Part shown: positions 7,315 through 14,043 of the stretch, one piece after another
Position numbering within the stretch: position 1 is the stretch's first letter
Layout of the letters: each line of letters starts with the position of its first letter
Translations under genes and position numbers: made by a program
Notes under the pieces: generated by a model
What the model was told of the DNA's origin: nothing
Seen by the model: only the letters and a program-made list of their open reading frames with translations
The model's database searches: none
Source: TC-15 sp034437275
GTDB lineage: Bacteria; Chloroflexota; Anaerolineae; Aggregatilineales; Aggregatilineaceae
Length of the DNA stretch: 21,606 nucleotides
Reading direction: 5' to 3'
Assembly (NCBI GenBank): GCA_034437275.1
Contig: DAOTUD010000190.1
Span: 1-21,606, forward strand

Positions 7315-7971
7315 CTATTCCCGTATAATCACCCGAATCAACCGCGCCATCTCATAACTGAGTACACAGCTTTCCTCGCCGCAGCGCAGCGTGATGGGGC
7401 CTTCAAACGGGGCAGCGTCGGCCAGTTCAACCGGGGTTTTTGGCACTAGGCCAAGTTCGGCCAGGTAGCGTAGTTTCTGCGGATCAGCGATCTGGATACG
7501 GCTGATGATTCCCTGTTCGCCAGGCTGCAACTCGACCAGCGGCCTATCGTCGATGGTGGGCAGCGCGCCATCGCGGGTGGGGATCGGCTCGCCGCGCCGC
7601 GTAAACGCGGGGGAACCGGTCAGTTCCTCGATCCGGTCTTCGATCATCTGGTCCACACCCTGAACAAAGGTAGAGGCCAGGATGTGCGCTTCCTCCCAAC
7701 CAAAGTGCATCACATCGATCAGAAAGATTTCCGCCAACAAATAGCGCCGAATGACCGGCATGGCGCGCTGTTTGCCCTCGGTGGTCAGAATGAGATTGCG
7801 CTCCGGCGTGCGTTCAAGCAAATGTTTCTTTTCCAACCGCTGCACCATCGTCGAGACAGCGGGCAGCGACACATCCAGGTGGTTCGCCAGATCGGAGACA
7901 GTCAGTTCGGGCGTCATTTGCTGCAAGCGGAATATCGCCGCCAGGTAGCGCTGCATGGCTGGTGTACACAT
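7315..7971 (-). CDS. DtxR/MntR-family transcriptional regulator with FeoA-like domain
   Basis: A 218-aa regulator. The N-terminal winged helix (about 8-65) contains VSDLANHLDVSLPAVSTMVQRLEKKHLL, the recognition-helix region of DtxR proteins. A dimerisation domain follows (about 66-130), then an SH3/FeoA-like domain (about 143-218). Start ATG 7971 is preferred over an upstream ATG because GAGGGGG lies just four to five bases before it. Aligned by eye to MntR/DtxR, the metal ligands are replaced: the Asp and Glu of helix 1 by R8 and A11, the His near 77 by Y77, and the conserved Glu-His pair by V103-Q104; E81 and H96 remain. It may therefore sense something other than Mn or Fe, or use only an ancillary site. 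It faces away from the eight-gene operon. Confidence 0.88.
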   Translation of the reverse strand: MCTPAMQRYLAAIFRLQQMTPELTVSDLANHLDVSLPAVSTMVQRLEKKHLLERTPERNLILTTEGKQRAMPVIRRYLLAEIFLIDVMHFGWEEAHILASTFVQGVDQMIEDRIEELTGSPAFTRRGEPIPTRDGALPTIDDRPLVELQPGEQGIISRIQIADPQKLRYLAELGLVPKTPVELADAAPFEGPITLRCGEESCVLSYEMARLIRVIIRE

Positions 7972-8025
7972 TTTTCCCCCTCGAAGCGGTGCTCTACCGC
8001 GCACTTAAACACGCATAGTCGGATA

Positions 8026-8050
8026 TTAATTGAGAATGATTCTCAATTAA
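8026..8050. promoter_or_regulatory. Fur/Zur-like operator, perfect 25-bp palindrome
   Basis: The core TGAGAATGATTCTCA (8031-8045) is extended by TTAAT/ATTAA into a perfect 12-1-12 palindrome. The 7-1-7 core has the geometry of Fur and Zur boxes. It lies 55 bases upstream of the DtxR-family gene start on the - strand and probably controls that gene. It also sits 136 bases before the + strand operon. No unambiguous -10/-35 pair was found around it. Confidence 0.75.
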
Positions 8051-8104
8051 AGTGCAAAAAATCATGATGTCTGCGCGCAAATGATCACTGGCTTTCTGGC
8101 CGTA

Positions 8105-8137
8105 TGAAACGCTATGATTCGGTCACCTTGTTGAGAA
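8105..8137 (+). repeat. Promoter segment shared with 18203-18235 (copy 1)
   Basis: This 33-bp stretch begins TGAAACGCTATGATTCGG and runs into the left arm of the operator at 8128. It matches 18203-18235 at 27 of 33 positions without gaps. In both places it lies upstream of a NitT/TauT-type importer operon, so it is either a duplicated control region or a conserved promoter plus operator. Confidence 0.7.
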
Positions 8138-8150
8138 CGATTCTCAACAA
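8128..8150 (+). promoter_or_regulatory. Fur/Zur-like operator before the eight-gene operon
   Basis: TTGTTGAGAA (8128-8137) and TTCTCAACAA (8141-8150) form perfect 10-base arms around CGA. The inner core TGAGAACGATTCTCA differs from a perfect 7-1-7 palindrome by one base. It ends 35 bases before the ATG of the binding-protein gene, a position suited to repression of the whole operon. Confidence 0.75.
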
Positions 8151-8185
8151 TTAGTCAATCAGTATATGGAAACGGAGCTACCTTC

Positions 8186-9208
8186 ATGAAACACACCTGG
8201 AGAAACATCCTGGCGCTCTCTGTTGTGATCGTCGCCATCCTCGCAGGCACACTGATTCCCACTGTCACCGCCCAATCGGACGAAAAACTCGACCGCCTCG
8301 TGCTGGTCGGACCGCCGGGACCGATGTCGATTCCGCTGGCGTACCTGGTTGTGAATGACAAACTGGCGGATGTCGCAGATGAGGTTGAACTGGTCATCTG
8401 GGAAAACCAGGACCAACTGCGCGCCCTCATCGCCGGTGAGCAAGCCGACTTCGTGACGATGCCATCCAACAACGCCGCGATCTTCTACAACAACGATCTC
8501 GACGTGCAACTGCTCGATATTTCGGTCTGGAACGCGCTGTTCGGCGTCAGCGCCGACGCCGAGATCACCTCGCTGGCCGATGCCGCCGGGCGTAAGCTGG
8601 TGATACCGTTCCAGGGTAGCATTCCCGACCTGCTCTATCAGTACGTGACAACGGCGCAGGAACTCGACCCGCTGGCGGATTTCGAGCTGATCTACGCGCC
8701 GAATCCGCAGCAGGCCGCGCAGATGCTCATCAGCGGACAGGTCGATCTCGCCATCCTGCCCGAACCGTTGACTACTGCCGCCATCCTGCAAACCAAAGAT
8801 AATGACGCGCCGCTCCACCGGGTTTTTGATATGGGTGCGGAGTGGATCGCCGTCACCGATGGCGAAACGAAAACCGCCATCGCGGGGACTGTCGCGCTGT
8901 CCCGTGTGCAGGATAAGCCGGACGTGATCGCTACCTTCAGCCGCGAATACGAACTCGCGCTTGACTGGATGCTGGCGAACCCGGCTGAAGCGGGACAAAT
9001 GGCCGAGGAAAACCTGTCCGACCTGGGGTTTAAGGCGGGGCCGGTAGCGCAGGCGCTGCAAAACATCACCTGGGACTACGTCCTGGCGGCAGAGGCGCGC
9101 GCCGACATCGAGACGTTTTTCACCGCGCTCGCTGAACTGTCCCCGGACGTAATCGGCGGGATGCTGCCGGATGATGGTTTTTACTACGCGCCGCCAGACA
9201 ACGAATAA
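8186..9208 (+). CDS. NitT/TauT-type ABC substrate-binding protein (first copy)
   Basis: A 340-aa periplasmic-type binding protein of the COG0715 (TauA/SsuA/NMT1-like) superfamily. Residues 1-29 are a signal peptide (TVTA-Q site, no lipobox). The mature part has the two-lobe pattern: VGPPGPMSIPLAYL (about 41-54), SLADAAGRKLVIPFQGSIPDLL (about 131-152), GQVDLAILPEPLTTAAIL (about 183-200), and a conserved end GGMLPDDGFYY. GGAG lies nine bases before the ATG. The ligand is unknown: classic relatives bind sulfonates, nitrate or thiamin precursors, but the Fur-like operator and neighbours argue for a metal-related organic ligand. Its permease and ATPase are the fourth and seventh genes of the same operon. 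Confidence 0.88.
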   Translation: MKHTWRNILALSVVIVAILAGTLIPTVTAQSDEKLDRLVLVGPPGPMSIPLAYLVVNDKLADVADEVELVIWENQDQLRALIAGEQADFVTMPSNNAAIFYNNDLDVQLLDISVWNALFGVSADAEITSLADAAGRKLVIPFQGSIPDLLYQYVTTAQELDPLADFELIYAPNPQQAAQMLISGQVDLAILPEPLTTAAILQTKDNDAPLHRVFDMGAEWIAVTDGETKTAIAGTVALSRVQDKPDVIATFSREYELALDWMLANPAEAGQMAEENLSDLGFKAGPVAQALQNITWDYVLAAEARADIETFFTALAELSPDVIGGMLPDDGFYYAPPDNE

Positions 9209-9235
9209 ATAGAGCTTTCAGCGAGGATAACGACG

Positions 9236-10039
9236 ATGATTGAACACTCTTTGACCATCTCCGCAACCAACGACGATATTCGCCAGATGCCCGGTCACTG
9301 GGTGCTTGCAAAGCTGGGTAAGCGCGTGCTGCGACCCGGTGGTCTCGAACTCACCCAGCAGATGCTGGACGCCTTGAACATTCAACCTGACGATCGCGTC
9401 GTGGAGTTCGCGCCGGGCATGGGTGTGACGGCCCGCATCACGCTCTCCCGGCGGCCCGCCGCCTACACCGCTATCGAACGCGACGAAATCGCAGCGGAGC
9501 GGATGGCGCGCAACCTGACCCATCCACACTACCGCTGTCTGTTGGGCAGCGCCGAGGAAACCGGTTTGCCGGACGAAACGGCGACAGTGGTCTATGGCGA
9601 AGCCATGCTGACCATGCAAACGCACACCGCCAAGCAGCAAATCATCGCCGAAGCGCGCCGGGTGCTGCGTCCAGACGGCCGCTACGGCATTCATGAACTC
9701 CGCCTTGTTCCCGACGCGATTGACCCGCGCCTCAAGGCTCGCATCCAGACCGATGTTTCAAAAGCTATCCGGGTGAGTGCCCGCCCGCTGACCGTCACCG
9801 AATGGCGCGACCTGCTCGAAGATGCGGGGTTTTCGGTCGATGCGGTGCAAATTGCGCCAATGCATCTACTGGAACCCCGGCGTATTTACCAGGATGAGGG
9901 TCTGCGCCGGGCACTTCGGTTTGCATGGAACGTGCTGATGCATCCCCAGACCAGAAAGCGCGTGTTAGGGATGCGCAGCGTATTTCGTATCCACCGGCAG
10001 CATCTCGCCGCCGTCATGATGATCGTTACCAAATCGTAG
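9236..10039 (+). CDS. Class I SAM-dependent methyltransferase
   Basis: A 267-aa methyltransferase of the Rossmann type. Motif I is VVEFAPGMG (55-63), an unusual form in which the common Asp/Gly-Cys pair is replaced by Phe-Ala-Pro; the ribose-binding acid is E81 in TAIERDE; RVLRPDGRYGIHEL (142-155) is the post-motif III strand. Residues after 200 form a cap with TVTEWRDLLEDAGF, common in small-molecule methyltransferases. A GAGGA ribosome site lies nine bases upstream; 27 bases separate it from the binding-protein gene. The substrate is unknown; by context it may modify the imported ligand or a related cofactor. Confidence 0.85.
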   Translation: MIEHSLTISATNDDIRQMPGHWVLAKLGKRVLRPGGLELTQQMLDALNIQPDDRVVEFAPGMGVTARITLSRRPAAYTAIERDEIAAERMARNLTHPHYRCLLGSAEETGLPDETATVVYGEAMLTMQTHTAKQQIIAEARRVLRPDGRYGIHELRLVPDAIDPRLKARIQTDVSKAIRVSARPLTVTEWRDLLEDAGFSVDAVQIAPMHLLEPRRIYQDEGLRRALRFAWNVLMHPQTRKRVLGMRSVFRIHRQHLAAVMMIVTKS

Positions 10040-10052
10040 ACGAGGTGTAACC

Positions 10053-10394
10053 ATGATCATGGACTACGTCTTCATCGATAATCTGGCTCAGGTTGTGGAG
10101 ATTCCGCCAGACGGCATCCTCAGCCGCACGATCTACGAGCACGAGCAGTTCAAAGCCATCCTGTTTGGGTTCGACGCCGGTCAGGAGCTTTCCGAACATA
10201 CCGCCTCCGTCCCGGCAGTGCTCTACATCGTGCAGGGCGAAGCGGCGCTCACGCTGGGCGAGGATACCAAACAGGCGCAGCCCGGTACGTGGGTCGAGAT
10301 GCCCGCGCGCCTGCCGCATGCCGTTTACGCGCAAACGCCGGTCGTGATGCTGCTGATCATGGCGAAGAACACGCCCCGCCCCGCGAGTGACTGA
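10053..10394 (+). CDS. Small cupin-fold protein
   Basis: A 113-aa single-domain cupin. Motif 1 appears as FDAGQELSEHT...VLYIVQGEAALTLGE (about 40-70) and motif 2 as PGTWVEMPARLPHAV (about 77-91). Only two of the usual metal ligands remain, H49 and H89; the second His and the Glu of motif 1 are absent. It may bind a ligand or a loosely held metal rather than act as a dioxygenase. GAGGTG lies before the ATG at 10053. Its stop overlaps the permease ATG by one base, so the two are translationally coupled. Confidence 0.85.
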   Translation: MIMDYVFIDNLAQVVEIPPDGILSRTIYEHEQFKAILFGFDAGQELSEHTASVPAVLYIVQGEAALTLGEDTKQAQPGTWVEMPARLPHAVYAQTPVVMLLIMAKNTPRPASD

Positions 10395-11251
10395 TGGAAA
10401 CCGTCCCGGACCGCATCCAGGCATGGAACCACCCCGACGCGGCAGCGCCAGCCCAGCCCACTCGTGATCGAGCCGGGCTGGTGTTCGGCGCGCGCGTGTC
10501 ACCGGCAGCCATCCGAACGCTGCTGCTCCATCTCGCGGGGATCGCGGCTATGCTGTTGCTGTGGCATATCGTCGCCAGCCATACGCACCGCGCCATTGTC
10601 GCGTCACCGCAGGCCACGTTCGACGCCTTCCGCCAACTGGCCGCGGACGGGACGCTGACTCACCAGATGTGGATCACACTGGGCCGTTTGCTCCAGGCGC
10701 TGGGGATGGGATCACTGCTAGGGATGAGCCTGGGGCTGCTTGCTGGAGTCGTGCCGCCGGTGCGCGCCTTCCTGGAACCGGCGCGTTGGGTAGCCATGAC
10801 CCTGCCCGCTGTCATCATGGCGGTGCTGGGAATGCTCTGGTTCGGGATGGGCAGCCAGCAGGTGATCTTCCTGGTGACATTCATCGTCACGCCGATCCTC
10901 TACGTCAACACGCTCGCCGGGATCGACGCGCTGGACCGCCACCTGCTCGAAATGGGCCGTATCTACCGCTTTTCGCGCTGGCAGATGTTCACCCAGCTTT
11001 ACCTGCCGGGGATCGGCTACAGCCTGATCGCCGGGCTGACCCTGGCAACCGGCGTCGGCGTGCGCGCCGTGATCCTGGCCGAGCTTCTGGGCGCATTCGA
11101 GGGCGTGGGCCACAGCTTCAACCGAGCCTGGACGTTCCTCAAAACGCCGGACCTGTTCGCGTGGATGCTGGCGAGCCTGCTGCTAATGATGATCGTCGAG
11201 TTCGGCTTGCTCTATCCCATTCGCCGCTTTTTTACGCGCTGGAACAAGTGA
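10394..11251 (+). CDS. NitT/TauT-type ABC permease (first copy)
   Basis: A 285-aa BPD (MetI-fold) inner-membrane permease. After a polar 35-residue lead come about six hydrophobic segments. The ATPase-contact loop is LLEMGRIYRFSRWQMFTQLYLPG (about 187-209), the EAA-like motif of SsuC/TauC relatives. The upstream gene's stop overlaps the start (ATGA-type). It should act as a homodimer with the ATPase at 12317 and the binding protein at 8186. Its distance from both partner genes within one operon is unusual for this class. Confidence 0.9.
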   Translation: METVPDRIQAWNHPDAAAPAQPTRDRAGLVFGARVSPAAIRTLLLHLAGIAAMLLLWHIVASHTHRAIVASPQATFDAFRQLAADGTLTHQMWITLGRLLQALGMGSLLGMSLGLLAGVVPPVRAFLEPARWVAMTLPAVIMAVLGMLWFGMGSQQVIFLVTFIVTPILYVNTLAGIDALDRHLLEMGRIYRFSRWQMFTQLYLPGIGYSLIAGLTLATGVGVRAVILAELLGAFEGVGHSFNRAWTFLKTPDLFAWMLASLLLMMIVEFGLLYPIRRFFTRWNK

Positions 11252-11282
11252 TGCCTGCTTAACTCAAACAAAGGAACTGCAC

Positions 11283-11819
11283 ATGTCAAAAATTGGACTG
11301 TTCTACAGCACCTCGACCGGCAATACCGAAGAAGCCGCCAAGATGATCGCCGCCGAGTTCGATCCTATCGAAGGCGGTCTGGTCACTTTGCATTACGTCA
11401 CTGATGGGCCGCTGAGCGACATGCTCGCTTACGACAAGCTCATTCTGGGCGCGGCGACGTGGGACATCGGCGAGCTTGAAGCGGACTGGGACCGCATGTT
11501 TTCCCAGATGGACGAGCTAGACCTGAGCGGTAAGCAGGTCGCCGTCTTCGGTCTGGGCGACCAGTTCAGTTACCCGGACTCGTACCAGGACGCCATCGGT
11601 CTGCTGGCGAAAAAAGCGCGCAAGTGCGGCGCGGAGCTGGTGGGTTTCACCGGCACGGACGGGCACGAGTTTGACGAGTCCTTCGCCGTCGAGGATGGTC
11701 GGTTCATGGGGCTGGCGCTGGATGCCGACAATCAAGCGAACGAGTCCCCCGCGCGCATCGCGGCCTGGGTAGCGCAGCTCGCCCGCGAATTCAAGCTGAG
11801 TGCGCCCGAAAGCGCCTGA
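11283..11819 (+). CDS. Long-chain flavodoxin
   Basis: A 178-aa FMN-binding electron carrier. The phosphate loop TSTGNT (10-15) follows the first strand, a tryptophan in ATWDIGELEADW (about 58-70) sits where the isoalloxazine-stacking residue is expected, and FGLGDQFSYPDSYQDAIG (about 94-111) is the third flavin loop. The insert TGTDGHEFDESFAVEDGRFMGL in the last strand marks the long-chain form. Flavodoxins replace ferredoxin under iron limitation, which fits a Fur-like operator upstream. In this operon it could supply electrons for releasing metal from, or reducing, the imported ligand. AAAGGAA lies before the ATG. Confidence 0.95.
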   Translation: MSKIGLFYSTSTGNTEEAAKMIAAEFDPIEGGLVTLHYVTDGPLSDMLAYDKLILGAATWDIGELEADWDRMFSQMDELDLSGKQVAVFGLGDQFSYPDSYQDAIGLLAKKARKCGAELVGFTGTDGHEFDESFAVEDGRFMGLALDADNQANESPARIAAWVAQLAREFKLSAPESA

Positions 11820-11838
11820 TCATCGTCTCTGTCGTTTG

Positions 11839-11863
11839 GCCCTGCCTGAGATGCAGGCAGGGC
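11839..11863 (+). other. Strong intergenic hairpin after the flavodoxin gene
   Basis: GCCCTGCCTG (11839-11848) and CAGGCAGGGC (11854-11863) form a perfect 10-bp stem with a five-base loop, AGATG. The sequence after it (TGGTTCTC) is a poor U-tract, so it would be a leaky terminator or, more likely, an element that stabilises the upstream message. It fills most of the 78-base gap before the next gene, the longest gap in the operon. Confidence 0.6.
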
Positions 11864-11897
11864 TGGTTCTCACACACAACTCACACAAGGGGCTGTC

Positions 11898-12314
11898 ATG
11901 TGCCAGTATCTCGCCAAGCTCGCTGAAATCGACCGGTCTCGTTACATTCTGTGCTGCGAACACGGCAGCATTCACATACAGTGGGACAAAGTGAGATTCA
12001 CGTTCACCTACCGCGAGTTTGTCCACCTTCTCACCGTGCTCGAAGCCGAACAGCGCAGCATCCCTCCGCATATTCACAATGTCGAAGAATGGGACCGCTG
12101 GTTAGAGAACCAACGCTTCCGAATCAAAATCGATATGATTACCCTCACGCTCGATACGCTCGAAATGGCGCTGCTGGTCAAGGCGATGTATACCGCGCTC
12201 ACCAGGCTGGGCGAAGAGAGTAACCCGGCAGAATTCGCCTTGCGTGCTCACCGCCATCGCCCCCACATGGCGATCCCACCGCGCACGCCGCGCCGCCTGT
12301 TTTCGGACAACTGA
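11898..12314 (+). CDS. Unknown 138-aa protein, iron-operon associated
   Basis: I cannot assign this with confidence. The protein is soluble, with LCCEHGSIHIQWDKVRFTFTYREFVHLLTVLE near residues 18-49; the pattern of a Cys/His pair, a short beta hairpin and a helix recalls small proteins (DUF6686-like) found near siderophore genes in other phyla, but this is a memory-based resemblance. A second copy of the strand-helix pattern seems to occur at about 75-105 (RIKIDMITLTLDTLEMALLVKAMYTAL), so the protein may be an internal repeat. The C-terminus is basic with many Pro, His and Arg. It starts 78 bases after flavodoxin with AAGGGG nearby, and its stop is two bases from the ATPase GTG. Confidence 0.72.
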   Translation: MCQYLAKLAEIDRSRYILCCEHGSIHIQWDKVRFTFTYREFVHLLTVLEAEQRSIPPHIHNVEEWDRWLENQRFRIKIDMITLTLDTLEMALLVKAMYTALTRLGEESNPAEFALRAHRHRPHMAIPPRTPRRLFSDN

Positions 12315-12316
12315 CC

Positions 12317-12988
12317 GTGATCCAGTTCACCAATGTCAGCAAATCGTTCGAAGGACACCGCGTGCTTGATGACCTCTCGTTCGCCGTGCAGCAGCGCGAG
12401 GTGGTGGGCATCCTGGGGCCATCCGGGACCGGCAAGACCACGATCTTACGCCTGATCGCCGGGCTGATCGCGCCGGACACAGGCCGCGTCACGGTCAAGG
12501 GTGCGCGGCTGGGCTACGTGTTTCAAGAACCCCGCCTGTTACCCTGGCGCACGGTACAGGAAAATGTCAGGGTTGCCCTGCGCGCCAGCGGCATGATGCC
12601 AAAAGACGCGCTGCATACCGCGCGCGATTGGATCGACAAGGTCGGCCTCGCGGACTTCGAGCGCTACTATCCGGCCCAACTCAGCGGCGGGATGCAGCAG
12701 CGAGTCGCGCTGGCGCGGGCGTTTGCGATCCAACCGGACATCTTGCTGCTGGACGAGCCATTCAGCAGCCTCGACGCCCACCGGAAAACCGATCTGCTCG
12801 ACATCCTGCAAACCATGATCCGCGCCACATCAATGACAGCGGTCTACGTAACGCATGACTTCACCGAACTGCTGCGCGTGGCCGACCGTATCCTGACGCT
12901 GGATACCGGTTTGCAGGAGCTTGATCTCAGCAACCGCCGCGAACTGCTGCTGAACTACGTCGCAGACCTGTTACCGGCGGACCTTTGA
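12317..12988 (+). CDS. NitT/TauT-type ABC ATPase (first copy)
   Basis: A 223-aa ABC ATPase. Walker A GPSGTGKT is at 34-41, the Q-loop segment GYVFQEPRLLPWRT at 66-79 has the LLPW typical of SsuB/TauB/NrtD relatives, signature LSGGM is at 122-126, Walker B LLLDEP at 143-148 and the switch His at 180. It is shorter than most relatives (about 250), ending soon after the H-loop. GTG start at 12317, two bases after the upstream stop. It should energise the permease encoded at 10394. Confidence 0.92.
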   Translation: MIQFTNVSKSFEGHRVLDDLSFAVQQREVVGILGPSGTGKTTILRLIAGLIAPDTGRVTVKGARLGYVFQEPRLLPWRTVQENVRVALRASGMMPKDALHTARDWIDKVGLADFERYYPAQLSGGMQQRVALARAFAIQPDILLLDEPFSSLDAHRKTDLLDILQTMIRATSMTAVYVTHDFTELLRVADRILTLDTGLQELDLSNRRELLLNYVADLLPADL

Positions 12989-13021
12989 TAATTCTCATCA
13001 CACAAAAGGAACGATACCACC

Positions 13022-13948
13022 ATGACACATGAAACGTTAGATGCGTTGGGCGTGCTGGTTGTCGCGCCCGATCTTCAGGCGGCTAATCTCAACGACAGCG
13101 TGAAACACCTCGTTAGCGAAGTACGCCTGACCTGTCCCAAAGTAACCGTTCTGGTGAGCGATACGGCGGCCTCGATCCTATCGGCGGTCGAGAGTTTGAA
13201 CGTGCTTGGAGCCAATCGCGTGATCGTCGTGCCGCTGCTGGCCGAGCCGGGCAGCTTGCCGGCCCAGGCGACCGAGACGGTCACGGTGACGCCGGGCTTT
13301 GGGCCGCACATCCTGCTCGACGAGATTCTGGCGGAGCAGAACGGCGCAGCGGTGGAGAGTCTGACGCTGGAAGCACTGCTGCCGCATCCGAAGCTCGCGC
13401 GCTACATCGAGTGGCGCATCGCCGCCGCGCTGCACCCGGCCCTGACCTACTGGAAAGACGACACGACGCGCACCCTGGGATTCGACGAGGCGCAGGCGCT
13501 GGCCGTAGCTGCCGGGGCGAGCTACCCGTGTTCCACACTGGCTACCCGCATCACGCATTTGGCGTTCCGGCTGTTGTGGGACGATATGCCCGAACCCGCC
13601 GGGATGGAAGTCGTCAGCCAGCTTCCGCCGGAAGTCGGCAGCCGCCCCGTACTGGAAGCCCTCGCGGGCGCGGAGCACGTCACCTATACCGGGGACTGGT
13701 ACAACGTCACGCCCGACTCGCCCGCTTTTACGATCACGAATCCGGCCAACGGTCGGCAGCTTCGGGTCGCGGCCCAAACCAGCACCTACGGCGGCGAAGC
13801 GTTTTTTGCGCTGCGCCATCGCAACGTCAACGGGCAGGGCGACCCGGAAGACGCGGCGCGTGTCAAGGAGTACTTCCAGGTCATTCTCTCGAACCTGCTG
13901 CTCAAGCCGGATGCGGAGCTGTTTGAGTGGGAAGTCACCGGAGCGTGA
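13022..13948 (+). CDS. CbiX-like protein lacking chelatase histidines, with a C-terminal extra domain
   Basis: A 308-aa protein, last in the eight-gene operon. Residues about 9-105 follow the pattern of CbiX/sirohydrochlorin chelatases: a first strand GVLVVAPD, a middle strand ANRVIVVPLLAEPG, and PGFGPHILLDEIL. The catalytic histidines are missing: the HGS of the first strand is APD (16-18 region) and the usual G-R-H of the second is EPGSLP. So it may bind a tetrapyrrole or metal without inserting one. Residues about 155-305 are a separate domain (ASYPCSTLATRITHLAFRLLW near 166-186); I see only a weak, uncertain likeness to FmdE. AAAGGAA lies before the ATG. A terminator follows 44 bases after the stop. 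Confidence 0.68.
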   Translation: MTHETLDALGVLVVAPDLQAANLNDSVKHLVSEVRLTCPKVTVLVSDTAASILSAVESLNVLGANRVIVVPLLAEPGSLPAQATETVTVTPGFGPHILLDEILAEQNGAAVESLTLEALLPHPKLARYIEWRIAAALHPALTYWKDDTTRTLGFDEAQALAVAAGASYPCSTLATRITHLAFRLLWDDMPEPAGMEVVSQLPPEVGSRPVLEALAGAEHVTYTGDWYNVTPDSPAFTITNPANGRQLRVAAQTSTYGGEAFFALRHRNVNGQGDPEDAARVKEYFQVILSNLLLKPDAELFEWEVTGA

Positions 13949-13991
13949 TTCGGGGACCGGTCACATAGGGTAGGTAATCGTATGAAACATG

Positions 13992-14021
13992 AACCGGGCA
14001 GATATCCACCTGCCCGGTTTT
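13992..14021 (+). terminator. Rho-independent terminator of the eight-gene operon
   Basis: AACCGGGCAG (13992-14001) pairs perfectly with CTGCCCGGTT (14010-14019) around an eight-base loop and runs into TTTT (14018-14021). It lies between convergent operons; the - strand gene ends at 14044. On the other strand no T-run follows, so it mainly serves the + operon. Confidence 0.88.
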
Positions 14022-14043
14022 GGCGTCGCGAAGATCGCTGCGA

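Noticed and set aside
8159..9061. 300-codon open frame on the - strand
   Set aside because: Antisense to the clear binding-protein gene at 8186; composition is rich in Arg, Gln, His and Val as expected for a complement shadow.
12983..12997. ATTCTCA before the CbiX-like gene as another Fur-like site
   Set aside because: Only one half matches (left half 2 of 7), and the gap is an internal operon junction with normal ribosome site.
13178..13819. 213-codon open frame on the - strand
   Set aside because: Antisense to the CbiX-like gene, Arg/Gly-rich and without a start signal or recognisable motif.
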